Source: Nectonema munidae
Taxonomy: Eukaryota > Nematomorpha > Nectonematoida > Nectonematidae
DNA length: 64,000 nucleotides
Assembly: GCA_030549495.1 (NCBI GenBank)
Contig: JAUIRK010000036.1
Location: 186,001 to 250,000 of the forward strand
Direction: 5' to 3'
Below are positions 42,741-54,900 of this stretch, piece after piece; position 1 is the first letter of the stretch; every line of letters starts with the position of its first letter. The translations under genes and the position numbers were made by a program. The notes beneath the pieces were generated by a model that made no database searches, was not told where the DNA came from, and saw nothing but the letters and a program-made list of their open reading frames with translations.

Positions 42741-44995
42741 TCTCTTTTTCCGACATTGCCCTTCCCTTTACATCCATAAGCTAACCCTCTCAACTCCCCA
42801 AGGAGGATGTCTTTGCGATATCCTCTGGCTAGTTCTCATAGACCCTTTTCTCGATCTAATCTACAGTAGCACAGTTTTCTCTCAATGTTTTTCAAATGAC
42901 ATATTCACTTTCACCAGTAACTCTCAACAAGAAAACCTCACCAAATCCTCTTGATTTCTACTAAAGTTACAAGATATAGCAAACACACATAAGATATTCT
43001 TTAAATCCAGTAAAACCAGCCTCATTCACTTCACACGCAAACACACAGAACATTTACGCTTTCATTTAAATACCTGTACTTCTATACCTGCCTCAAAAAC
43101 TATCAAATATCTAGGACTTAACCTCCAGTCCAATCAAAAATTTTCAATACACTTTAAAAAAATATACCAAAAATTCTCAATCTGATATTTTTCACTTAAA
43201 AGGGCTATCTCTTATAAATGGGGCCTCCGTCCCAAACACACCAAATGCATATATTCATCCTTAATCCTCCCAGTAATTCAATACGAAATTCTTTCCTGTC
43301 GTATCTCTTTAAAACACCCCACAACCATCATTTTCTTAACAAAATTCACCGCATCTGCCTAATTTGCATCACCAACGCGTATTGTACTACTTCCACACAA
43401 TGCCTAGAAATTCTAACGAACACCCTATCATTACAACTTCAACTCATTAAGCGCTTCATCTTGACATACAACAACTTACTTCCCTCATTTTTTCCTAACA
43501 CTACTCTACTCTATTAGTAAAATTTGCACCAAATATTACTAACTACCCGGTAGGACTTTTTACCCAAATACACACAAATATGTTCTTTATTTACAAATAA
43601 GAACTTGAAATTAAAAATAATATTAAATAAATGCTTAAAATAAAAAGATACACAGATATTTAAGTTTGAACGAGAGTTGTTATATATTTTTATGTCACCC
43701 ATTTTCTTGCCAGGCCACACATATTAGTAATTATTTAAATTAAAAAATTATTTTGTGTTATCAAACTTACTATTATAAAATAATTATATTATTATTTATA
43801 AATAATTATTATATTTTAAGTTATAATTATAATATAAACAATTTTAATTAAAAAAAAACTAGATTAATTTTTTATAATTCAATATCAAATTTATAATTTT
43901 ATATTAGTTTTATCCTGAGAATAATTCTTCTATGTATATTTAACTTATTCTATTAATATTTAAATTTATTTTCATCTGTTTGGGTGTATTTGGGTAAAAA
44001 GTCTCACCCCCAAATATTACCAACTACCTAGTTAATCCCTCTATACATCCATATTTTTTAACTCACCCATCTGCACAAAATCCATTCAAAACCTCTATAT
44101 GCAAAAAAATTTTTTTTGTAAAACAATCAATTTTACACCTTCTTTCTAACTCTTCATCAACCTCTCTATGTATCTTCACAGACGCCTCAAAGAAATCCCT
44201 AAGTGCTCCTTTTGCTTACGCCTTCTTCAAAGGCTCTTCCACTCGCCCCTTTCACACCCATGGCTCTCGATTAAATCCTGTACTTTCAATCTCCGAATGC
44301 GAGATCTTCAGCCTTTTACATGTCTGCACTACGATCACTAACAAAATTAACTACCTCCTTCTCCACTTTACTACCATCCATTTCTTTACCGATACCTAAA
44401 CATACCAGAAAACTCCCTCGTAGACTACTTAACCTCAAACTTACACCTGACCTCCCACATCCCTCTCATCAACTCCCTACCTGTCAAAACCTTTTTAACG
44501 CACAATAACTTATCTTTTGTAGAAGTATGGCAGATGTCCATATCTTCATCTCAAAATGCACTAATCTCCTCTTTACCACACATCAGCACAATACACACAA
44601 CTTTCAAAAACAAAAATTGACACCACCGCTTTCAACTATTTGTTGGCTATCAAGCCATTGCCCATACAAAATATATCTCTTCCGAATTAAAGTTAGCGAA
44701 AATCCATACTGTCGTTTCGGATGCGACACAATAGAAACTCCATACCATCTCATCTTCACATGTCAAATCTTCTCTTATCATCGCCAAGATCTTCTAAATC
44801 GCTGCCTTTCTTTACTTAATAAATCTCCAACAGTATTCTCAGATCTTATGATACAGCTAACATTACTAAAATCCCCTCATTGACACCATTGAAACTACTT
44901 TGACTACCGTTAATAACCCTATGACAAACTCTCAAGACGCGAACATATCAGCACACGCTGAAAAGTGCTTTGAGATCTACCTACCTACCTACCTT
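42740..44995 (+). mobile_element. second copy of the twin-primed LINE family, 5'-truncated
   Basis: Plus strand: GCLCDILWLVLIDPFLDLI (about 42805), then IHFTRKHTEHLRFHL, KTIKYLGLNLQSNQKFS (about 43100), WGLRPKHTKCIYSSLILPVI. After an insertion (43548-44009) the RNase H part follows: CIFTDASKKSLSAPFAYAFF (about 44170), then CWLSSHCPYKIYLFRIKVSE and ETPYHLIFTCQIF (about 44640-44770). It ends AAAGTGCTTTGAGATCTACC in CTAC repeats like the copy ending at 14330. Several stops and frame changes; inactive. Confidence 0.85.
43548..44009. mobile_element. TIR element inserted in the second LINE copy
   Basis: Both ends show GACTTTTTACCCAAATACAC facing each other. The insert splits the LINE, and a 19-bp near-duplicate CCAAATATTAC(T/C)AACTACC lies on each side (43529-43547, 44010-44028). 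The interior is AT-rich with no coding signal. 19 bp is long for a DNA-transposon duplication. Confidence 0.65.
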
Positions 44996-45689
44996 TGTTA
45001 TTAAATGGCAGTGATCTTATCCAATTTTACTTGTTTTTATTTCTGATCGTGACATCACTATAGGATTTTTTTCCTTTAGATGCAATAGCGACAATTAAAA
45101 AAATTTTCCTTCTACCGGTTTCATAAAAATACCAAAAAAGTTAAAAATATCGGAATATATTAAAAAGCCAACTTACTGTGTTATAAAAGCATATATAATC
45201 GACATTTATAAATAATTAACTGTTTTTTTAATTATTAAAAATTTTATTTTATTGTATTTTTCCGATAATTTTAATGTCGTTTACTCTTTATAAAAATAAT
45301 TCATGCTACTTTTGCCGTCGAGTATAAATATATTTTCCTAAATTTAAAATTTTGAATAATTTTTTTTATTGCATAATTGTAAAAATTATAACTATTTTTA
45401 TTAATACCGGGATTTACAGAGAGAAGTAGGGCCTCCCTTGTCTTTCTTAAAAGTTTGAAATAAAAATATTTCTATAAATTTAATAAAACTTGTTATGTAT
45501 GACGTTAAACCCGTACGCGAGTCATGAACATTGCTTTTCTTTTTGTGTTATACATTCAAATTTTAATGTGAATTTTTTGCCCAATTGCTTTTCTTTTATT
45601 CAAATTTCATTTTTTATATCATGCTAATTTGACAATCTCTAATTTTAATATTGGTGTACACTTTTCTATCCCATGTTAATTTGCCCATT
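44996..45689. other. gene-free AT-rich DNA
   Basis: Nothing recognised between the LINE tail and the gypsy fossil. Confidence 0.3.
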
Positions 45690-48420
45690 TGAATACTTAC
45701 AAAACTGCATATAAATATGTGTACACAGCTTTCTTTCTGTATTTCTTTTATCGCGATACCATGTATGATAAATCTTATTTATACTATTCTGTGTGCCTGC
45801 TCTGCTTCTGTGAGTCTATCTGGCTCATCCAGCAGTATCGTTCTGAACACGCCGAAAGACTCATGTCATCTACGATCGACGTCACCGGATTGAAAAGATT
45901 AGTGAGAGATACCATGGCGAAAGTTAAGTACCTGCTTAAGCTGATGCAGCAAGGTCGTGAAGACGAACAACGAACGGAGAAGCTGTTCGAGAACATCGCT
46001 AGAAAACCAACTGTGGTTTGTTCTACTCTGATCAATACAGTTTCTAAATTTGCGCCCTTTGACTCTACGGTGGAAGTTGGGCCGATTACTACGCCCAGTT
46101 TTACACATTTTAGGGAGTCATTTCTATTCGCGAAGACCGAAAAGCACATATTTTTCTGACGAACCAGTCTTCTACCCTCTACAAGATTGTGTCCAATCTA
46201 ACTGCCCAAAGACATCAATGATCTATTTTTGGACGAGATCGAGATCGTCAACTTTAAGAAATGTCAATTTTTATCTCAAGTGATTCATAGTCCGTAAACA
46301 TTTTCAATTATCGAGCGACATACAACGCAATCTCCGCCAAACCACCCACAAACTGACGGCTCGCATACATCAAGACGCAGTCCTCAATCAAGAACTCTCA
46401 AGGTGAAGCCCTATGTAGTACACGGTTTATCTGCTCTATCAACAACGATGCCTTCCTGAAGGCCCTGTTAAAAGTAAAGGTCTATAAAGGGTAAAAACTA
46501 GACCTCGCATCGAAACCGCCACTGAAACTTAAGGTGCTGCTAAGGTCGCCGAGGAAACCGTCTACGGATCCAAATCCGAAGCTGTCACTGAAATAGACCG
46601 GAAGATTCAGCCACTCAAAACGATTCCTTAGAATCAAAGTGAAGCTGAAAAGGGCAGTTATCTGCTACCGCTGTGGCAAGCCCGACTACAAGACTAATGA
46701 ATGTCGTTTCAAGGATGCTATCAGACACTTTTTCAACACCAAGGGACATCTGGAGGCTGTGTCGGAAGAAGAATGCTGATGAGAAGGCGCATCTGAAGGC
46801 CATTATTGGAGTCATGTTTATAACCGAACCGACTTTCCCCAAGCTAAAAGTTCCTGTTAAGATAGCGGGTTAACAATGCATCATAGAGATCGATACGGCT
46901 ACGACGGGTAACTTCATTACAAAGCAGTAGTAGGACGACTTGGGACAACTCCTGAATACAAATCCGCCAGCAAGCACAGCTTGTTTACTCATGGGAGCTT
47001 CGTGGTAAAGATCAAGATACTAGGAATGAAAGAGTATACAGACATCGCCAACAAGGCTACCATTGACCTCAATCTCCTCGGCCGGGTTGCTACTAAGCAA
47101 CTAAAGATTTCAGTGGACAAATTTATGGATTTTACGAACGATGCTACGCTGTGTTCAGTCATCTGAATCTGGACAACAAGTTGCAAAACGAGTGTCAATA
47201 TTTTCAAGCGGTTCCCCAAACGGTGGAAATCAGAACTGAGATGTCTCCAAGATTTCTACTTGGAGATATAGTTAAAATCAATGCAATAAAAAATACCCAC
47301 AACCGCTTTGCACTTAAAATTTTAAAACCCGGACCCAGCCTTCAATTTCAATGAAGAATATAATTAAATTTTACAAAATTTTATTATTTATAGCACTGTT
47401 TAAAAATACAAAATCAATGTCTTGTTGGTTTTTAAACTGTTCTTGCATAAATAAAATGGTCAGCAAAACTGAAGTTACGCTCATTATCAGCGCTTGTCAC
47501 AATTCATAAACATTACGTGCAACAGAAAGTGTAATAAAAAGAAACAAATGGATTGATGATGTAAAAGTGTCAGTGTGCGTGATGTATGTGATGTGATGAT
47601 GCTACACTTTATAAATCAGATATGAGCTATGAATGAATATCCTATAAATTATTCAATTTTATGAGAAATAATTCTCATATACCCGCAATTTTATATGTTA
47701 ACCTGGATTACTAATATTGAAATCATTCCCGCACGCCCCTGCTGTTAAATAAATGTCCGCACCCACAATTTATGTGCGGATCCCGCAAATCCGCGCTAGT
47801 GGCCCACCTCACGTACACCTGTAGTGGAGACTACTCCGTTACTGTGAACCCTCATCTGAAGAATCATCGTCATCCGCTACCCCTTTCGGAGGAATTGGTG
47901 TGCAAACTTAAAAAAGACGGTGGTTACGGATTTTCCAACATCAATTTGTCTGATGCGTGCAATCAGTTTCGGCTAAGGCTTATAAGTCAACTAAAGCTTA
48001 CCTTGAATATTTACAAGAGGGTTTTGCTTAAAAAGAGGCTAGCATTCGGAATCAAGTCAGCAATGATTTCTTGTTCACGGGTAAAGAAGCGAAAGACCAC
48101 GTCAACAATCTGAGGCGCCTTCTACAAACGAAAAAGATCTCCGATGTCGCCTGAAGAAGTGCAAATTTGGGCAACAGTGTGTTGAATACTTTGGGCATCT
48201 GTTATCATCCGAAGGAATCGCCAATGGTTCCAAGGTCAACGATGTCCTCAACTCTTCCTGATTACTCCACTCTTTACCGCCTAACGACAAAGCCTGAACC
48301 TTGGCATTGGGGACGAGGGCAAGAAGATACTTACCAGAAGTTGAAGGATTTTTTTGTTGAAGGATGAAGCCCTTTCGTCGGAGAATGTGCTCGTCCATTA
48401 AAATCCAGCCATTATAAATC
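45690..48420 (+). mobile_element. Ty3/gypsy LTR retrotransposon fossil
   Basis: Remains of a gypsy-type element in the order gag (with a CCHC-type knuckle region near 46660-46780), aspartic protease-like region (about 46850-47130) and reverse transcriptase/RNase H remains (about 47790-48360). The coding parts are GC-richer than the neighbourhood. No LTR, primer site or integrase part was identified. The element is plainly broken, with about ten or more breaks and a non-coding stretch between protease and reverse-transcriptase remains. Old. Confidence 0.65.
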
Positions 48421-48803
48421 ATATTTTATCACCCAAATTTACATACTAACATTACTAACGATTTATTTGCTTTTTAGATTTAATATTTATCACATAATGG
48501 CTAAAGATATAAGTGATAGAATGCTATTTTTAAGTTACAAATGGCAGGCAAGTCTTTAGCAGAAATTCAGAAATCATTGAAAGTCAACAGAATAAAATAT
48601 TTTCTTAGTATCGGTATTACCCGATACTTCATCACTAATTGAATCTAAATTGCCCGAAAGCCAATGCCTTTTAATTCCCCCTGGTACTTAAAATTGAAAG
48701 ACTAAACTTTCGAATAATAGTTCACTTGGATAGCACAGGGTGATTATTATGAGCTTAAACATCTGATGATTACTTGATTCTTAGCAATATACATATACTC
48801 AAG
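48421..48803. other. upstream flank of the probable first exon of GDAP1-like copy 2
   Basis: No motif is clear. An acceptor-like TTGATTCTTAG at about 48774-48784 precedes the exon, so a 5'UTR exon may lie further left. Confidence 0.3.
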
Positions 48804-48962
48804 ATGTTATGTTATCTCATGCATCCAAAAAAAAAGAGAAATGCCACAGTTTTCACTCACAAAATTTTCAACTCTCCTTCCAATAAGGATTTGAGGATAA
48901 ATTATTTGGAGTGTCGTGCCTTAGAGATAACCAATGGCTACACTCTCCTCTCCCTAAATATT
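48804..48962 (+). CDS. GDAP1-like copy 2, probable first exon
   Basis: ATG at 48804, 53 codons, donor GTAAGT from 48963 at phase 0, as the next exon needs. The end reads LEITNGYTLLSLNI and joins to VLLLINYLEI, which fits the first strand and catalytic Ser/Tyr turn of a GST (Y..LS....V). The N-terminal 35 residues match nothing I know. No counterpart was found for copy 1. Confidence 0.45.
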
Positions 48963-51900
48963 GTAAGTATCTTCTTTTCTATGATATTTTTTGTTTTCCA
49001 TATATCGAGATAGTCTGGGCTTTTTTTCCTATTTACATATTTTTTACGATTTAAAATGTGTGCTTTTCGTTTTTAGTAAGTCCATTTTAAATATTAGGTT
49101 TGAATGCTTTTGTTTTTTTTATAAAAAAATACTAAATCATCCGATTTTATTCTGTTAATTCACGCTAACATTTAGAAATTTTATATTTGTTGATTAACCG
49201 GTTATCAATCACAGTCGACATATGTCGACTACAAAAATAAAATCGTCTGCGTTTATCAATGCTCTTTAATACAAATCTGCTTTGCATTAGATATCGTCTG
49301 ATTATTGTGGTCGTTAGCGGGTTAAGATTTCATTCTTTAAAAGAAGGATACTTATAATACGTTTATGGTATTAATTCTATATGAGATACTATCAAAATAT
49401 TTACTCTTTCTTTTTAAGGTGTTATTGCTGATAAATTATTTGGAGATAAAACCCAAGTACATTGACCTTGATTTGCTGAAACATGAAAATTTGAATCCTG
49501 ATTTTCTTAAAATCAACAAGGCTGGCACTGTTCCAGTTCTCATTGATGGAAACAAATTCTTAAATCAATCTGCTGATATTAACAATTATCTTACGGAAAA
49601 TTTTTACACAACCTGTAAGTCCTTTTTTTATTGTGTTCTAAATGTATCAATTTTTGTTCTTGTATTGCCCATGTGGCACCGAAGTGCAAAAACTTCATTG
49701 ATGCTTCATTCACTGCCTGCGCTCATTTCATTTTTTTATGATTTGAAAAATTTTATATACCTTTTTTGAAGAATACTTTTTTCAAAGGCGGTGACATGTC
49801 TCAGATCATACAATTGCATCCAAATTGATTTTCATTAGATGCTTTAGCAATTTTAAAAAGTTCTCTGTCATTTCTACATTGAATGGGCGGGGGAGGGAGG
49901 GGGTGATTAAAGTTGGTTAGATGCTTTGATAACTTAAGGTTTTGGGTTCGATCCCCCATCAAGCCTCTTTTTCTCTACAAGCTGCGCAATTATGCCTTCT
50001 CGATGAAAACACCCTACGCATTACTTTTATCTTTACATTGGCCTCGTATTCTATATTTATTTATATTTGCTGCCACAAAGAAGAGCTGCAGCAGGGCATA
50101 TGCCCCGATATATGAGGCCTGTGTATATGATTAATCGTACTTTTAAAAATATACTCCTTTCTTTTATGAGCAAACGAGTTGCTAAGGCTTCAGGCCTCAT
50201 ATGGATCTCTTGCTAAATTTTTGGAATTGTAAACATCGCCTTTACTTCTCGCTTTATCAAGAAATAAGAGTACTCAATTTGAATTAATTCAAATATATAT
50301 AATAAAAATAAAATTTTAAAATTTATAAAAAGTATAATTCATTATAAATATACATTTTTTTTAATAATAAAATAAATAAAGCTAAGCAAGAAAGAGAGAG
50401 AGTTTATTAACCCATTAAGTACCATAGAAATCAGACGATATCTAAAAAAACGCAGACGATTTATATTCAAAGTCATTGAAGAAATCAGACCAAGATGAAA
50501 TTACTTATGTTCCCAAATGGGAGCATTGAGACTTAATGGGTTAAACAAACAAATACAGGTAAATAAAATATCAAAATTATTAAAACATAAATAACATTAT
50601 AAAATTTGAGAGATGAAAATAATAAACAGTTTAAGTTTGCAAGGATGATCAGAAGGTTTGAGCACCCTAAGCAAGAGTGAATTATGATGCGAAGAGTAGG
50701 AAATATTACATAATGAAAGGATAAAAAAGAAAAATATATATTTTTCTATATAATATTTTTGACATATATAACACTGATAATGGCATTCATTGATTAAATA
50801 AGCTTTCAATTCTTTGAACCAAAGTTTGTAATAAAAAAATGAAAATTGTTCCAAATTTTACACGCCTATATTTCAGTGTAACTTTTGATTTTGGTTTTGA
50901 ATAGGAAGGAATATTAATAACCCTTTCGTGACCAGAAAAATCAGACTATATTTATTAAAAAGCAGAAGATTCATATACAAAACTATTTGAAAAAGCAGAC
51001 GAAGGTAAAATTATTTATGTATCATATATGATACAATGGTCACGAAAGGCTGACGTTGATTGAATGAGCGTAAGCAATAAGATGTTTTCGAGGGGTTTGG
51101 TTAAAACCATTTGTCAAAACAATCAGGTAGAAAATTTCCAAAATAATTCTATGTAAACTTCAGGACTTGTAGTTTGTATGTGTCGGGAAACAGCAGAAGC
51201 TTATAATCATTGAAGTTTTAGAATTATTTCTGAGCTATAGTTTCCTCAATTGAGAACACTATAGTACAAATGTTGTAATATCAGCGATTTATAGATTGTG
51301 AGCTTGACTTCTAATGGAAAAGAGTTCTTTAAAATTTTTAACAATTCCAACAGCATCACTAATTTTTGAAATAACTTGAGATAAATGATTTTCCCACTTT
51401 AAGTTTTCACTTGTGACTAATGCAAAGAAATTAAACGAGTAAAATCATTCAATAGAATACCTATCAAGATTTACTTCATCTTTTTTCGAACTATAAAAGT
51501 GTAACACTTTTTAGATAAGCATTCCGTTTACATCTGTCCATCTAAAGAGATTGTCTAATACATAGTTAATATAGCTATCAATGCTATCATACTTTGTGAA
51601 CACTGAACTGTTCAGTTTAATCAAAAGAGTCAGGTCAGTTATACTATCATTTGAATAGTCCCAATAAAGAACCTTGTGGCACTCCAAATGTGGTTCTCAT
51701 AAAATCTGATAGAGTCCCATTTATATAAACGATCAGAAAGATTTGATTGGAAAAATAATAGAGAATTTTTATCAAAACCATATTGTATGCAAAAGAATGG
51801 GATGAGGCTTTTGAAGATTGAAAAAAATTGATAGTATTGACTCATTTTTATCTAAAGAAGAAATGATCAAATCTAAAAAGTAACTTTGCAAATGTCCAGT

Positions 51901-54900
51901 TAAGTGGGTCTTTCTGAAACCAAATTGATTTGAATAAAACAAGTTATTGGATTCAAAATATGCTACACTACGCTTGTAAATTATTTTTGAGATAGAACAG
52001 ATCAAACTTATAGGACGATAATAGGAAGTCTTCTTTTTTTTTCCCTCGTTGATAACTCTGGTTTTTTTGAATGATGAAGGAAAACTGTTGTTGATTGATG
52101 GAGATACCGTAGAAATCTTTTGAATCACTAGATTTGAGTTCATTTATTGCCAAGAGTATGTCATTGCACGAAATATTGTCAAAAAAGAAACCCGTGTTTA
52201 CTTTTCTTATATAAGAGTTAATTTCATAATAGTCGATATCTGTTAGAGAATTTGCCTGAGTGATTTACAAAATTCTGACTCCGACTCCAGTTACTTGACA
52301 ATTTAAAATATTTCAAGCTAACTCTCACTTCCGACTTCAACTAAAGTAAAGAAGGTCCATTCTGTAAAAAGCACCTTTTTTCATTTTTTGGAACACTTAA
52401 AAAAATTTTTAATCTTCAAAAAAATCCGCACCCGGCTCCTACTCTGTTCCTTTAAAATCTCTGACTCCACCAACTCTGACTTAGACACCTAAAAACATAC
52501 GACTCCGACTCCCCAGCGCTTTTCAGCCATAGAGACATTATTTTAAATATATAAAAATATTCTAGTTATATTTATAAAAGTATCAAATAAAGCAAAAAAT
52601 GGCATAATTCTTAATGTTTAAGTCGTTTTTTAAGAAAATGTTGTCAATGATTATCTTAGAAGCAAATCGGAAGTAACTTACCCATTAACCACCAGAATAA
52701 CGAAACGATATCTAATGTAAAGCAGACGATTTGTATTAAACGCAGACGATTTTATTTTTATAAAGTCGACTCTGGTCTTTAACCGATTGAAACTTTTAGA
52801 TGTTTCTTCTAACGTTTTTGCAGATACTGAAAAAGCCTAATTCATAAATGGTAGCGTAGGAGTTTTGTTTTGACAAGTCTTAGAATATCAACTTTATCTG
52901 TCTAAAATAATTATTAAGATATAACTTAATAAGATAATAATTATTTGAACTTATTTTAACGCTTTTATACGAGTAAGACAGCGAAGAAAATCGCCTGCCT
53001 TAAATTATATAAAAATTCATTGAAAAAAGTAAACAGATGCTTATTTTTCAAAAATCTCAGTTTGAACGAAAGTAAGAACTATGCTGCCTACCTTTTCTTC
53101 TGTGTTTAAAACGGTTTTTCTTCTTCCAAAATTAAGCATCTGTTTCCTTTTCAACGAGTTTTTATATAACTTAAACAAACGATTTATATTTTATGGGACA
53201 CAGTGTGTCTAGGGTTCGAAACCGGCCGTTTTTAACGGCAATTAATCAGTAAGAGTAATCACCATTTCGTCTGCCTTTTATAGTTATTTATTTAGTGCTA
53301 AAAAATTATTTTTTTTCTATTTATTACTTACAAGATAAGGGAGTGTTGCATCAGGAGAGACTGTGTGCAAATTGGCATTTAATGAAGCATGCTTTATCAC
53401 GGTGGAGATGCAATAAAAGTTTGTGCAGACGAAATGGTGATTACTTGATGTGGCCGTCTAAACGAAAAGATCCAAACATTCTATTTAAATATCTTCTGTC
53501 GTGATATTTTTCGTAATTTTCGAACCCTATTGGTTTCCCTATGTGCCTTAATCCGTTAACGACCAGAATAATCAGACGATATCTAATGTAAAGCAGAAGA
53601 TTTGTATTAAAGAGCTTTGATAAACGCAGACGATTTTATTTTTGTAAAGTCGACTATAGTCGACTCTTGGCATTAACGGGTTAAAAAGTCATTCGCTTCA
53701 TAAATTTTTGTCAAAGGCTTTAACTAAAAAAAAGTGTAAGGTAAAGTGTAAGTAAGGTAAAAAGTGTAGCACAATTGTGTTATTTGTTTTCTACATTGAT
53801 AAATTTTGTGTGAACATACGCTTTACATTAACCCGTTAACGACCAGAATAATCAAACGATATCTAATGTAAAGCAGAAGATTTGTATTAAAGAGCTTTGA
53901 TAAACGCAGACGATTTTATTTTTGTAAAGTCGACTATAGTCGACTCTTGGCATTAACGGGTTAAAAAGTCATTCGCTTCATAAATTTTTGTCAAAGGCTT
54001 TAACTAAAAAAAAGTGTAAGGTAAAGTGTAAGTAAGGTAAAAAGTGTAGCACAATTGTGTTATTTGTTTTCTACATTGATAAATTTTGTGTGAACATACG
54101 CTTTACATTAACCCGTTAACGACCAGAATAATCAAACGATATCTAATGTAAAGCAGAAGATTTGTATTAAAGAGCTTTGATAAACGCAGACGATTTTATT
54201 TTTGTAAAGTCGACTATAGTCGACTCTTGGCATTAACGGGTTAAAAAGTCATTCGCTTCATAAATTTTTGTCAAAGGCTTTAACTAAAAAAAGTGTAAGG
54301 TAAAGTGTAAGTAAGGTAAAAAGTGTAGCACAATTGTGTTATTTGTTTTCTACATTGATAAATTTTGTGTGAACATACGCTTTACATTAACCCGTTAACG
54401 ACCAGAATAATCAGACGATATCTAATGTAAAGCAGAAGATTTGTATTAAAGAGCTTTGATAAACGCAGACGATTTTATTTTTGTAAAGTCGACTATAGTC
54501 GACTCTTGGCATTAACGGGTTAAAAAGTCATTCGCTTCATAAATTTTTGTCAAAGGCTTTAACTAAAAAAAGTGTAAGGTAAAGTGTAAGTAAGGTAAAA
54601 AGTGTAGCACAATTGTGTTATTTGTTTTCTACATTGATAAATTTTGTGTGAACATACGCTTTACATTAACCCGTTAACGACCAGAATAATCAAACGATAT
54701 CTAATGTAAAGCAGAAGATTTGTATTAAAGAGCTTTGATAAACGCAGACGATTTTATTTTTGTAAAGTCGACTATAGTCGACTCTTGGCATTAACGGGTT
54801 AAAAAGTCATTCGCTTCATAAATTTTTGTCAAAGGCTTTAACTAAAAAAAGTGTAAGGTAAAGTGTAAGTAAGGTAAAAAGTGTAGCACAATTGTGTTAT

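Noticed and set aside
45784-46149. Minus-strand frame over the gypsy fossil
   Set aside because: Shadow of the plus-strand fossil coding region.
53295-53504. 69-residue plus-strand frame in the inverted-repeat element
   Set aside because: Lies within the arms and loop of the inverted repeat; no family resemblance.
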